Assembly (NCBI RefSeq): GCF_024642105.1
Contig: NZ_JAHEBT010000052.1
Location: 310,001 to 374,000, forward strand
Length of the DNA stretch: 64,000 bases
Direction: 5' to 3'
From: Flavobacterium sp.
Lineage (GTDB): Bacteria; Bacteroidota; Bacteroidia; Flavobacteriales; Flavobacteriaceae
The translations under genes were made by a program, and so were the position numbers. The notes beneath the pieces were generated by a model. It had not been told where the DNA came from. It ran no database searches and saw only the letters and a program-made list of their open reading frames with translations. How positions within the stretch are numbered: the first letter of the stretch is position 1; each line of letters begins with the position of its first letter. This document shows positions 26,344 to 35,802 of this stretch, piece by piece.

Positions 26344-26351
26344 TACTTTTG
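26344..26351 (+). promoter_or_regulatory. -10 element upstream of the DUF5686 gene
   Basis: TACTTTTG matches TAnnTTTG, 40 bases before the ATG at 26392; the preceding terminator isolates this promoter from frr. Confidence 0.6.
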
Positions 26352-26391
26352 TAATTCAAAAATTGAACCTACTGAAAAACAGGCTTTTTTT

Positions 26392-28878
26392 ATGAAGTAC
26401 TTATATTGTATTCTTTTATTGTTCTCGCTTTCCATTCAAGCACAATTTCAGTGGAGTGGCATTGTTAAAGACGCCAGCAGTAATAAACCCTTGCCCTTTG
26501 CTTCTATTTATATCTCTACTGGAATGAATACTATTTCAGATGTTGATGGAAAATTTAATATTACAACATTAGCACCTATTAGCGAATTTACAATCTCTTA
26601 CATTGGTTATAATAAAAAAACAACTCTTATAGAAAAAGGGAGATCATTTTATCAAATTTCATTATACCAAAACACAAATAATTTACAAGAAGTAATTATC
26701 CCCAGAGAAAATCCTGCCGTTGCCATTATTCGGAAAGTTATTGCTAAAAAAACACAAAACAATCCATTAAAAAAATTAGACAGTTTTGAATTTAAATGCT
26801 ATAACAACCTCGTAATCACTGCCAATCCAGACTCTATAAGTTCAAAAATTGACACCATATCAATTCTTAAAAACAACATAAAAATTGACTCGTCAAATTA
26901 TAAATTTAAAAAGACGGTACAAAAGCAGCACCTATTTCAAACTGAAAAAGTGTCATTATACCAATACGATGGAAACCAACTAAAAGAAACTATTTTAGGA
27001 ACTAAAATGGCCGGACTACAGCAACCTATTTATGAAATTTTAGGTTTTAAACTTCAATCATTTTCCATTTATGATTCGAATTATGAACTTTTTGAAACCA
27101 AATACAATAGCCCAATTGCTAACGATGCTGTTAACGAATACAAATACCAACTATTAGATTCTATTGCTATTGAAGGTAGAAATGTTTATATGATTCACTT
27201 TAAAAACAAGAAAAAAAACAAAGCAACTGGATTAGAAGGCGTATTGTACATTGACAAAAATACTTTTGGAGTTGCTAAAGCTGTAATGCGTATCAAAGGT
27301 GTTTTAGACATTAGCGGGACGCACGAATTTAACTTCATTACGCAAAAACAAGTATGGTTTCCGTCGAACAAGATTTTTAAAATTATCAAAGGAAATAATG
27401 ATGATGATTTAAAACTTTTAGGAGGAACAATACAATTTCAAGGAGATGCAGAAAAAGACTTCCAACCTCGAAAAAAAGAGGCTTCCGATTTTGTCTATTT
27501 GCTCTCAAAAAGCACCAATTTTGAACTTCAATTGAATCAACCTATCAAAATAAAAAACGGAGCCATTGCTCTTGAAATTAACAAAGAGGCAATAAATAGA
27601 ACCGATGATTTTTGGAATAAATATCGCAAAGACAGCCTAGATATTCGAAGTCAAAAAACCTATGCCGTATTAGACAGTATCGCCATAAAGAATCAAATAG
27701 AGCGAAAAATTAGAATTGGCCGCCGACTTATTAATGGATTTTTTCCGGCTGGACCTATAGATTTAGACCTTAGAAAATTTTTTAGTTTCAATAACTACGA
27801 AGGATTCCGAATTGGCATTGGGGGAACAACCAACGATCGTTTCTCTAAAACGATTAAAGTGGAAGGTTACTCAGCCTACGGTACAAAAGACGGCAGCTTC
27901 AAATACAGTTTTGGGACAGGAGTCCAACTAGGAGAGCAAACCAACTCGTGGCTTGGGGTTTCCTATACCGATGATGTTCGAGAAATTGCAAGTACAATTT
28001 TCTCCATCGACAAAAGAGGTTTCAAAATTTATGACCCAAGACCTTTTAACATTAGTACTTTTTACAATTTTAAAAGCTGGAAAGCTTTTGTAGAAACCAA
28101 AATAATTCCGAAAACAGAAAGTGTATGGGAAATCGCGACTTCCAAATTAGAACCAAAGTTCAATTACACTTTTCTTTTAAACGGAAAAACCTATTCAAAC
28201 TATGCCATGACAACCGCAATGGTTTCCTTAAAATGGAGCCCATTTAGCGATTATATGCAAACACCTACTGGAAGAGTTGAAGTAGAAAAACGATTCCCAA
28301 AATTTACTTTTCAATTTACAAAATCAGTTCCTAAAATTGCTTCAAATGATTTTGATTTTGGAAAAATTGACGTGAAAACTGAATATGAAAAAAAACACCT
28401 CAACGGACAAAAAACGAGTATACTTATCCAAGGAGGCTACGCTTTTGGAGAACTTCCTTTAACACATTTGTACAGCATCTCTCCAAATAACATTACTAAA
28501 GAAACTATTATGCAACGCATCACTTTTGCTGGAAAGAATAGTTTTGAAACTATGTTTTATAACGAATTTTTCTCAAGTGAATACATCCACTTTCAATTGA
28601 AACATGGATTCCAAAAAATCACACTTTTCAAAAAAGTCAAACCTTCATTTGTTTTTGTAACGCGAATGGCTTGGGGAAATTTAAAGCATCCAGAACGCCA
28701 CCTAGGTTTGGATTTTAAAACATTAAACAAAGGATACTTTGAATCTGGTATTGAGTTAAACCAAATCTATAAAGGACTGGGGCTAGTGGGCTTTTATCGT
28801 TACGGACCTAACGGACTTCTAAAGTTTGAAGACAATATTGCAGTAAAAATAAGCTACATTTTGGACCTAGGGTTTTAA
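26392..28878 (+). CDS. DUF5686 outer-membrane protein with CarboxypepD_reg-like N-terminus
   Basis: The 828-residue protein starts MKYLYCILLLFSLSIQAQ, a clear signal peptide. Residues about 20-105 form a carboxypeptidase-regulatory-like beta-sandwich (FQWSGIVKDASSNKPLPFAS), common on Bacteroidetes outer-membrane proteins. The rest matches DUF5686, a predicted barrel-containing family, ending with alternating aromatic strands (ISYILDLGF). It is not a TonB receptor because no plug domain is seen. The longer reading from 26341 would cross the promoter. The 3' end overlaps the convergent antiporter gene by 12 bases. The molecular role is unknown. Confidence 0.87.
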   Translation: MKYLYCILLLFSLSIQAQFQWSGIVKDASSNKPLPFASIYISTGMNTISDVDGKFNITTLAPISEFTISYIGYNKKTTLIEKGRSFYQISLYQNTNNLQEVIIPRENPAVAIIRKVIAKKTQNNPLKKLDSFEFKCYNNLVITANPDSISSKIDTISILKNNIKIDSSNYKFKKTVQKQHLFQTEKVSLYQYDGNQLKETILGTKMAGLQQPIYEILGFKLQSFSIYDSNYELFETKYNSPIANDAVNEYKYQLLDSIAIEGRNVYMIHFKNKKKNKATGLEGVLYIDKNTFGVAKAVMRIKGVLDISGTHEFNFITQKQVWFPSNKIFKIIKGNNDDDLKLLGGTIQFQGDAEKDFQPRKKEASDFVYLLSKSTNFELQLNQPIKIKNGAIALEINKEAINRTDDFWNKYRKDSLDIRSQKTYAVLDSIAIKNQIERKIRIGRRLINGFFPAGPIDLDLRKFFSFNNYEGFRIGIGGTTNDRFSKTIKVEGYSAYGTKDGSFKYSFGTGVQLGEQTNSWLGVSYTDDVREIASTIFSIDKRGFKIYDPRPFNISTFYNFKSWKAFVETKIIPKTESVWEIATSKLEPKFNYTFLLNGKTYSNYAMTTAMVSLKWSPFSDYMQTPTGRVEVEKRFPKFTFQFTKSVPKIASNDFDFGKIDVKTEYEKKHLNGQKTSILIQGGYAFGELPLTHLYSISPNNITKETIMQRITFAGKNSFETMFYNEFFSSEYIHFQLKHGFQKITLFKKVKPSFVFVTRMAWGNLKHPERHLGLDFKTLNKGYFESGIELNQIYKGLGLVGFYRYGPNGLLKFEDNIAVKISYILDLGF

Positions 28879-31137
28879 AATCAATACCGAGGGAACACCA
28901 CTCAACCAAACACTTCGAGAGTCTACAAGTGCCTTCCAACTTTCTAGACTGATAATCATCACGTCTTGATTGGCTAAAAATTCTTTTTTAACGATTCTGT
29001 CTTCCATCAAATTAATGTTATTCGGATATTTTTGTTCCAAAGATTCTAAAGCACTTTGTACCACAAAATTAGTATGAATATCCCCATTGACGTCCAGTAT
29101 TTCAACTTTCGAATTGTTATTGTAAATCAATTTTTGAGCGTAGTCCAACAAAAAAGAATCTTCAGATGTGAATATAGGAATAAATACCCTGTTAACACTT
29201 TGTAAATCTTTGTCAATTAAAATCCCTAAAGGCATTTTAGTCTTGGATATAATTTGACGCGTTCTTTCGTCAAAAGGAGAATTTTCAAACAAGCCTTCTT
29301 TTCCTGTGAACTTGTCTATCAAACGGTCTGGATTGATAATTCGGGTAGTAAACCCAATCACTTTCCCTAAAATAGTACCTTCAAAAATAGATTTCCCTAA
29401 GCCTACTAATAACAAATCATAATCGCCTTGATTAGCTACATCAGCAATTTCAGTTTCAATATCCATAGTGGCTTTGAATAGCGTATTGATTTCTTGATTC
29501 AAGGATTTAGATTCTTCTAAAATAGGTACAAAACTATCTTTCTCTATTTCTTCTGTATTGAACGTGTGCATTTCATCGCTTAAGTACAAATGCATCGCAG
29601 TAATTGAAGCTGATTTTTTTTGCTTCTTCGTCAAACTGTTCGCTAAACGCAATAGTGACTTGCCTTTTTCATTATTACCAAAAGAAATTAAAACCTTATA
29701 CTTATTATTGTTTACTACAATTTCAGGAGTAACAGTCTCTTTATTTTTAAAAATAAAATTGATAAAATCAAGCGCGGGACCTGTCATAAAAGTAGTAACC
29801 AGAGCCATAATTACCATCATTGTGAATACCTCTGGTGTTAGTACTTTCAATTCTAAACCAATGTTCAACACAATCAATTCCATTAATCCCCTAGTATTCA
29901 TCAAAGCACCAATAGTTAAACTATCAGACCATGATTGTCCAACAAATTTCGCTGCCAAAGCACTTCCTAAAAATTTTCCAACAACAGCTACTAAGATGAT
30001 AAACCCTGTCACTTTCCATAAATACGGATCATTAATCAGGCCTATTTCTGTTTTTAAACCTGTAAAAACGAAGAACAAGGGTAGTAACAAAATCAAAGAA
30101 ACATCTTCCACTTTTTCTATAAAAATCGTTCTGAACTTAGGCACATCAGGCATAATAGCTCCCGTCATAAAAGCCCCAAACAAAGCATGAATTCCAATCA
30201 CTTCGGTAGCATACGACGAAATAATCAAAGTAAGAAAGAATATAGCAACAACCGGTTTTACCAAGGTATCTTTTGTGCCATACAACTCCCCAATACGTTT
30301 CAAGAAAGGCTTCACTACCAACAACATTACTAAAACATACAAGGCGGCTAACCCAATTATATATAAAGAACTAACAAACGTTCCCGCTTTAACAATAGCA
30401 ATTACAACAGCCAATAAACACCAAGCCGTAATATCATCGGCAGCAGCACAAGTAATAGCTATAGCTCCTAATTTGGTTTTATGAAGTCCTCGCTCTTGAA
30501 CAATTCTAGCCAAGACAGGAAAAGCAGTAATACTCATCGCAATGCCCATAAATAAGGCAAAAGATAAAAATTTAACCCCTTCAGGCGCAAAACGATTATA
30601 AACAAAATAGGACAATCCAATCCCCAATGCAAAAGGGATAACAATACTCGCATGGCTGATGACAACCGCTTCGTTCGCTTTATTTTTAAGTACTTTTAAG
30701 TCTAATTCCATTCCAATCACAAACATGAAAAGAATTAGTCCTATCTGACTTAAAAATTTTAAATTTCCTAAAGATTCAACAGGAAATAATGTGGATGAAA
30801 ACTCCGGAAAATACATCCCTAATAACGAGGGACCTAATACAATCCCAGCGATGATTTCTCCAATCACAGTAGGTTGTCCAATTTTTTTAAAGACCCAACC
30901 AAAAAAACGAGCTACAATAATAATAGTCACGATTTGGGCCAAAAGAATGGCTAATGGATCTTGTAGATTATGTATCATAGAGTCTACAAAATCATTCCAA
31001 GAACCGTTTTCACTAGCCGTTTTTACAATTGATTTATTAAGCTCAAGAAACTTTCCTTCCCTTATAATCCAATATATAAGCGCACTAAAACCTCCTGTTA
31101 CAGCGATATAAAATGCTCCGTTTTTATAATTTTTCAT
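28867..31137 (-). CDS. Cation:proton antiporter (CPA2) with USP-like C-terminal domain
   Basis: The 756-residue inner-membrane protein has an unusual first helix (about 8-24), then the 12-13 helix CPA2 transport core (about 55-470), including GEIIAGIVLGPSLLG, FMFVIGMELDL, the AAADDITAWCLLAVV segment with the paired Asp of the transport site, and GALMNTRGLMELIVLNIG. Residues about 485-756 are cytoplasmic and begin YKVLISFGNNEKGKSLLRLA, resembling tandem universal-stress-like domains. It should exchange Na+ or K+ for H+. No KTN domain is seen. The ion cannot be fixed from sequence. Confidence 0.9.
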   Translation of the reverse strand: MKNYKNGAFYIAVTGGFSALIYWIIREGKFLELNKSIVKTASENGSWNDFVDSMIHNLQDPLAILLAQIVTIIIVARFFGWVFKKIGQPTVIGEIIAGIVLGPSLLGMYFPEFSSTLFPVESLGNLKFLSQIGLILFMFVIGMELDLKVLKNKANEAVVISHASIVIPFALGIGLSYFVYNRFAPEGVKFLSFALFMGIAMSITAFPVLARIVQERGLHKTKLGAIAITCAAADDITAWCLLAVVIAIVKAGTFVSSLYIIGLAALYVLVMLLVVKPFLKRIGELYGTKDTLVKPVVAIFFLTLIISSYATEVIGIHALFGAFMTGAIMPDVPKFRTIFIEKVEDVSLILLLPLFFVFTGLKTEIGLINDPYLWKVTGFIILVAVVGKFLGSALAAKFVGQSWSDSLTIGALMNTRGLMELIVLNIGLELKVLTPEVFTMMVIMALVTTFMTGPALDFINFIFKNKETVTPEIVVNNNKYKVLISFGNNEKGKSLLRLANSLTKKQKKSASITAMHLYLSDEMHTFNTEEIEKDSFVPILEESKSLNQEINTLFKATMDIETEIADVANQGDYDLLLVGLGKSIFEGTILGKVIGFTTRIINPDRLIDKFTGKEGLFENSPFDERTRQIISKTKMPLGILIDKDLQSVNRVFIPIFTSEDSFLLDYAQKLIYNNNSKVEILDVNGDIHTNFVVQSALESLEQKYPNNINLMEDRIVKKEFLANQDVMIISLESWKALVDSRSVWLSGVPSVLILKP

Positions 31138-31298
31138 ACCTCTTAAACCTACTTTATCCTTTACAAAGATGTAGAAATCAAATATAGCAATTATAATAAG
31201 AATACAAATAGTAACCTAAATTTAATCTTACACTAATTACACTACAAAAAAGAATAAAATCACTCCAATCAAAACAAAGAAAATCGACCCACTTTGTC

Positions 31299-31306
31299 TA
31301 CCTTTG
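31299..31306 (+). promoter_or_regulatory. -10 element upstream of the MMPL/RND exporter gene
   Basis: TACCTTTG matches TAnnTTTG, 21 bases before the ATG at 31328. It overlaps an upstream in-frame codon at 31304, which is therefore an unlikely start. Confidence 0.65.
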
Positions 31307-31327
31307 CATCGATTAAAAAACAAATTA

Positions 31328-33748
31328 ATGATCAAGTGGTTTAGTTTAGGTTTTTGGGAGTTGTTTGCCCGAATTGTACTTAGAAATAGGATTTTAATGC
31401 TATCAGTCGTGATAGTTATAACAGGATTGTTAGCTACACAGTGGAAAAATATTCATTTCACCCACACTGAAGCCAATATGTTACCCGATGATAATGTGGT
31501 CAATATTGAATACAATGCGTTCCTAAATAAGTTTGGCGAAGAAGGAAACCTCATCATCATTGGAATTAAAGACGATGCGATTTTTACACCCAAAGCGTTT
31601 GCCTCTTGGACCCGTTTAATGAACCAACTTAAAAAAGACCAGGCGGTCGATTTAGCCATTTCAATTAACGATTTACAACAACTACAACGTAATGATTCTT
31701 TAGAAAAATTTGAATTAGTTCCTTTTGTTGATTCCAAAAAAACAGTAAACAAAGCTTATCTCACTCAAATAAAGAAAAAACTTTTTACCGATTTGCCTTT
31801 TTACGAAGGACTTCTTTTTAATAAAAAATCAGGTAGTATTCGTTCCGCTATTTATTTGGATAAAAAAATCGTGAATACGCCAGCACGAAAAGACTTTGTG
31901 CTTGAACGTTTGGTTCCTGCCGTTGAGGCATTTGAAAAAGAAACCCATATTGATTTGCGTGTTTCAGGTATGCCCTATATTAGAACCTTAAATGCCGCGA
32001 CTATTGTGAAAGAAATTGGGCTATTCATAGGCGCCTCATTATTAGTTACTTCATTACTTTTCTTTTTCTTTTTTAGAAGTTTTAGAGCCACTTTAATTTC
32101 GATTATTATTGTAATTATTGGGGTAATGTGGTCCTTTGGATTCTTAGGTCTTTTCAATTATGAAATCACAGTGTTGACCGCATTAGTACCTTCGTTAATC
32201 ATTGTCATCGGAATTCCGAATTGTATTTTCTTAACTAATAAATACCACCAAGAATACAAAGTACACGGCAATAAAGCCAAGGCATTACAACGTGTTACCA
32301 CTAAAATCGGAATGGCTACCTTAATGACTAATGTAACTACCGCCATTGGTTTTGCGACTTTTGTTGCGTCTAACAACCAGCTCTTATTGGAATTTGGAGT
32401 AGTTACTTCTATTAATATTATTGGGCTATTCTTTTTGTGTATTATTGTTATCCCTATTTTTCACAGCTATATTCCCGCTCCAATAGACCGACACATCAAA
32501 CATTTAGATCGTGGTTCTGTAAAAAACTTTATGGACTGGATATTACGCAATGTAAAATACAATCGCTTTTCGATTTATGTAGTGGCAATTGTGTTGCTCA
32601 TTTTTGGAATTATCGGGGTGTTCCAAATGCGTATTTCGGGCAGTTTGATTGAAGATATGCCTAAAAAAGAACCATTCTTTGAAGATATTGTCTTTTTTGA
32701 AAAAGAATTTGACGGAGTAATGCCTTTGGAAATTATGATTGATACCAAACGCAAAAAAGGGGTAATGAAATTATCCACGCTCAAGCGAATGGAAGAATTG
32801 GAACAAACCATTGAGGAAATTCCGGAATTGTCTAAAACGATGTCCATCGTCAATTTAGTTAAATATTCTAAACAAGCCTATTATAACGGCAATCCCGAAT
32901 ACTACGAATTACCTACTTCGCAAGAGCAAGCGTTTATTTTATCGTATGCCAAAAATGCGACTAAAAACAACAAAGACAATCTGATGAAAAGTTATGTGGA
33001 TTCTACTGGACAATATGCTCGTATTACCACTTTTATGCGTGATGAAAACGGGGGTAAAATTCCTGAAATTGAAGCCGAAATAAGAAAAGAAGCCGACAAA
33101 CTTTTTCCGCCCGATCGCTATCATGTGACAATCACTGGAAAAGCCTTGGTGTTCCAAAAAGGAACTGGCTATCTTTTAGACAATTTACTTTCGTCCTTGA
33201 TTTTTGCCTTTTTCCTAACGGCGCTTTTGGTGGCATTTATGTTCCGCTCGTTCAAAATGGTCTTGGTTTCTATCATTCCAAATTTATTGCCTTTGTTGTT
33301 AACTGCTGGAATTATGGGCTTTTTGGATATTCCGTTGAAACCTTCTACCATTTTGGTTTTCGGAATTGCGTTTGGACTTTCGGTTGACGACACGCTGCGA
33401 TTTCTGGCTCAATACCGCGAGGAATTAAAGAAAAACAATTGGAAAATTCGCAAGTCGGTCTATGCTACATTTAACGAATCTGGGCTGAGTATGTTCTATA
33501 CTTCGATTGTGTTGTTTTTTGGATTTTCGGTATTTATGTTGTCGAGTTTTGGAGGCACCATTGCGTTAGGTGGACTTATCTCTTTGACTTTACTATTCGG
33601 AATGTTGTCCAATTTAATGTTGTTGCCGGCATTGGTATTGACGTTGAACAAGACATTGGCTAACGAACAGGAATTCATAGAACCTAAGATCGATATTATT
33701 GAACATTCTGACGAAGAAATAGACAATCTCGAAAAGCAGGAACGCTAG
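31328..33748 (+). CDS. MMPL/RND-superfamily transporter
   Basis: From MIKWFSLGFWELFARIV the protein has 806 residues and the duplicated RND layout: one helix (about 18-36), a large periplasmic loop, five helices (about 215-385 with the sterol-sensing-like core), then a second helix (about 410-432), loop, and five helices to about 775. The charged core residues are visible in FGIAFGLSVDDTLRFLAQYR. It resembles hydrophobe/lipid exporters (MMPL, HpnN-like) rather than AcrB, and no membrane-fusion partner is adjacent. Substrate unknown; an envelope lipid is plausible. The C-terminal tail is acidic. Confidence 0.88.
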   Translation: MIKWFSLGFWELFARIVLRNRILMLSVVIVITGLLATQWKNIHFTHTEANMLPDDNVVNIEYNAFLNKFGEEGNLIIIGIKDDAIFTPKAFASWTRLMNQLKKDQAVDLAISINDLQQLQRNDSLEKFELVPFVDSKKTVNKAYLTQIKKKLFTDLPFYEGLLFNKKSGSIRSAIYLDKKIVNTPARKDFVLERLVPAVEAFEKETHIDLRVSGMPYIRTLNAATIVKEIGLFIGASLLVTSLLFFFFFRSFRATLISIIIVIIGVMWSFGFLGLFNYEITVLTALVPSLIIVIGIPNCIFLTNKYHQEYKVHGNKAKALQRVTTKIGMATLMTNVTTAIGFATFVASNNQLLLEFGVVTSINIIGLFFLCIIVIPIFHSYIPAPIDRHIKHLDRGSVKNFMDWILRNVKYNRFSIYVVAIVLLIFGIIGVFQMRISGSLIEDMPKKEPFFEDIVFFEKEFDGVMPLEIMIDTKRKKGVMKLSTLKRMEELEQTIEEIPELSKTMSIVNLVKYSKQAYYNGNPEYYELPTSQEQAFILSYAKNATKNNKDNLMKSYVDSTGQYARITTFMRDENGGKIPEIEAEIRKEADKLFPPDRYHVTITGKALVFQKGTGYLLDNLLSSLIFAFFLTALLVAFMFRSFKMVLVSIIPNLLPLLLTAGIMGFLDIPLKPSTILVFGIAFGLSVDDTLRFLAQYREELKKNNWKIRKSVYATFNESGLSMFYTSIVLFFGFSVFMLSSFGGTIALGGLISLTLLFGMLSNLMLLPALVLTLNKTLANEQEFIEPKIDIIEHSDEEIDNLEKQER

Positions 33749-33768
33749 CCCCGATAGAAGCAGCATCC

Positions 33769-33813
33769 TTTTTTTAGGCTTCCAGCCTTTAAAAGGCTGG
33801 AAGCCTAAAAAAA
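33769..33813. terminator. Perfect 22-bp inverted repeat, bidirectional terminator
   Basis: The arms begin TTTTTTTAGGCTTCCAG and end CTGGAAGCCTAAAAAAA, 22 bp each with a single central base. The A/T runs at both ends make it a terminator in either direction. Both flanking genes face right, so only the exporter gene needs it. Confidence 0.88.
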
Positions 33814-33861
33814 GATATAGCGGATAGCGGGAAATAGCTTCTATAAAAAAACAAAAACAAT

Positions 33862-33869
33862 TATATTTG
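33862..33869 (+). promoter_or_regulatory. -10 element of the asnS promoter
   Basis: TATATTTG matches TAnnTTTG, 39 bases before the asnS ATG at 33909, and excludes the longer reading frame from 33867. Confidence 0.7.
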
Positions 33870-33908
33870 CAGCTTATAAAGCTGATTTTTAATATCAATA
33901 CCATAAAA

Positions 33909-35342
33909 ATGAAACATACAAAAGTTAAAGACTTACTAAACAGTACAACGACACTTCAAGAAGTAAATGCAAAAGGATGGGTAAGAACTTTTAGAAACAA
34001 TCAATTTATTGCGTTGAACGATGGTTCGACTATCAACAATATTCAGTGTGTGGTGGATTTTGAAAACACGCCTGAAGAAACCTTAAAAAGAATTACAACA
34101 GGAGCTTCAGTTTCGGTTACAGGAAGTTTAGTAGAGAGCAAAGGAGCTGGACAGAAATACGAAATTCAAGTTTCAAAATTGGAAATTTTAGGAGACTCGG
34201 ATGCAGAGAAATTTCCGATGCAACCCAAAAAACACTCGTTGGAATTCTTGCGTGAAAATGCGCATTTAAGAGTAAGAACCAATGCCTTTGGAGCCATTAT
34301 GCGTGTGCGTTCGGTATTAGCACATGCGGTTCACACCTATTTTCAAGAAAAAGGATTTGTGTATGTAAATACGCCAATCATTACTGGTTCAGATGCAGAA
34401 GGTGCAGGCGAAATGTTTAAAGTAACCGCCTTGCCTTTTGACAACACGCCAAGAAACGAAGAAGGAAAAGTTGATTACAAAAAAGACTTTTTTGGAAAAG
34501 AAACGAACCTTACCGTTTCTGGGCAATTAGAAGGCGAAACCTTTGCGATGGCTTTGGGCCAAATTTATACTTTCGGGCCTACTTTTAGAGCTGAAAATTC
34601 GAATACGTCTCGCCACTTGGCTGAATTCTGGATGATTGAACCTGAAGTAGCGTTCAATGATTTAGATGACAATATGGACTTGGCCGAAGATTTTATTCAG
34701 TATGTAATCAAATACACGATGGACAAATGTCCAGATGATTTGAAATTCTTGGAAAGTCGTTTGTTAGACGAAGAAAAACAAAAACCACAGGCTGAACGTA
34801 GCGAAATGGCTTTGTTAGACAAATTAAACTTTGTGTTGGAAAACAATTTCAAACGCGTTTCTTATACCGAAGCCATCGAAATTTTAAGAGAATCTACTCC
34901 CAATAAAAAGAAAAAATTCAGTTATATCATTGACGAATGGGGTGCCGATTTACAATCAGAACACGAGCGTTATTTGGTTGAAAAACACTTTAAATGTCCG
35001 GTAATTTTATTTGATTATCCAGCGAATATTAAAGCGTTTTACATGCGTTTGAACGAAGATGGAAAAACGGTTCGTGCGATGGACATTCTTTTCCCAGGTA
35101 TTGGAGAAATCGTAGGGGGTTCGCAACGTGAAGAACGTTACGATGTTTTGGTCGAAAAAATGAAAGCATTGGGTATTGACGAAGAAGAATTATGGTGGTA
35201 TTTAGACACCCGTCGATTCGGTTCTGCAGTACACTCTGGTTTCGGACTTGGATTTGAGCGTTTGGTGTTATTCGTAACCGGTATGACTAACATTCGTGAC
35301 GTAATTCCTTTCCCAAGAACACCAATGAATGCAGAATTCTAA
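33909..35342 (+). CDS. asnS: Asparaginyl-tRNA synthetase
   Basis: This class IIb synthetase charges tRNA-Asn. From [13 protein letters not shown] it has 477 residues. The N-terminal OB-fold anticodon domain (about 10-110; [20 protein letters not shown]) is followed by the catalytic core with motif 2 ([21 protein letters not shown] in parts) and motif 3 ([16 protein letters not shown]). FWMIEPE and the absence of AspRS-specific insertions support Asn. A degenerate GxxExxY gene and rpoN follow. Confidence 0.96.
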   Translation: MKHTKVKDLLNSTTTLQEVNAKGWVRTFRNNQFIALNDGSTINNIQCVVDFENTPEETLKRITTGASVSVTGSLVESKGAGQKYEIQVSKLEILGDSDAEKFPMQPKKHSLEFLRENAHLRVRTNAFGAIMRVRSVLAHAVHTYFQEKGFVYVNTPIITGSDAEGAGEMFKVTALPFDNTPRNEEGKVDYKKDFFGKETNLTVSGQLEGETFAMALGQIYTFGPTFRAENSNTSRHLAEFWMIEPEVAFNDLDDNMDLAEDFIQYVIKYTMDKCPDDLKFLESRLLDEEKQKPQAERSEMALLDKLNFVLENNFKRVSYTEAIEILRESTPNKKKKFSYIIDEWGADLQSEHERYLVEKHFKCPVILFDYPANIKAFYMRLNEDGKTVRAMDILFPGIGEIVGGSQREERYDVLVEKMKALGIDEEELWWYLDTRRFGSAVHSGFGLGFERLVLFVTGMTNIRDVIPFPRTPMNAEF

Positions 35343-35347
35343 ATTTC

Positions 35348-35366
35348 TTGCCACAAAGTCGCTAAG
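35348..35366 (+). repeat. Left inverted repeat around the GxxExxY gene
   Basis: TTGCCACAAAGTCGCTAAG; 17 of 19 bases complement the right copy at 35778-35796. Confidence 0.75.
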
Positions 35367-35377
35367 CCCCCAAGCAA

Positions 35378-35767
35378 ATGGAAGAAAGAATAGAACAAAT
35401 TGCAAAGAACATTGTTCATTGCGCTTATAAAGTACATAAAGAACTTGGACCTGGATTACTTGAAAAGGTATATGAAATCTGTTTGGTACATGAATTAGAA
35501 AAATGTGGGTACAACGTTAAAAGGCAAGTTGAAATACCAATAGTGTAAGACGGCATGACTTTTAAAGAAGGCCTAAGATTAGATATTATAGTCGAAGATG
35601 AAATCATTATTGAAGTCAAAGCAGTTGAATTAGTCAATGCGGTTTGGGAAGCACAAATTATTAGTCAATTGAAAATTACCAATAAAAAACTTGGCTTTTT
35701 AATTAATTTTACTGTGCCTTTAATCAAAAATGGCATCAGGCGATTCATTAATAGTAACAAAAAATAA
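35378..35767 (+). pseudogene. GxxExxY protein, interrupted by one stop codon
   Basis: From ATG 35378 the frame reads MEERIEQIAKNIVHCAYKVH, then GPGLLEKVYE, which contains the signature GxxExxY. It halts at TAA 35546-35548, but the same frame continues for 72 more codons to TAA 35765-35767 with the rest of the domain (LRLDIIVEDEIIIEVKAVE and so on). A single base change at the codon after PIV, usually Tyr in this family, explains the stop. Intact, it would be about 129 residues. The Asp, Glu-x-Lys (EVK) spacing fits a PD-(D/E)XK nuclease-like fold. The gene lies inside inverted repeats. Confidence 0.85.
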
Positions 35768-35777
35768 ACCTTAGATT

Positions 35778-35796
35778 CTTAGTGCCTTTGTGGCAA
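35778..35796 (+). repeat. Right inverted repeat around the GxxExxY gene
   Basis: CTTAGTGCCTTTGTGGCAA, the near-perfect complement of 35348-35366. It ends 6 bases before the rpoN start codon. Confidence 0.75.
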
Positions 35797-35802
35797 AAAA
35801 AT

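Noticed and set aside
29558..30190. 210-residue plus-strand frame within the antiporter gene
   Set aside because: Antisense to a complete antiporter with clear transport motifs; composition is that of a shadow frame.
35555..35767. Independent 70-residue protein starting MTFKEGLRLD
   Set aside because: It continues the GxxExxY frame after the nonsense codon, so it is the second half of the pseudogene, not a separate gene.
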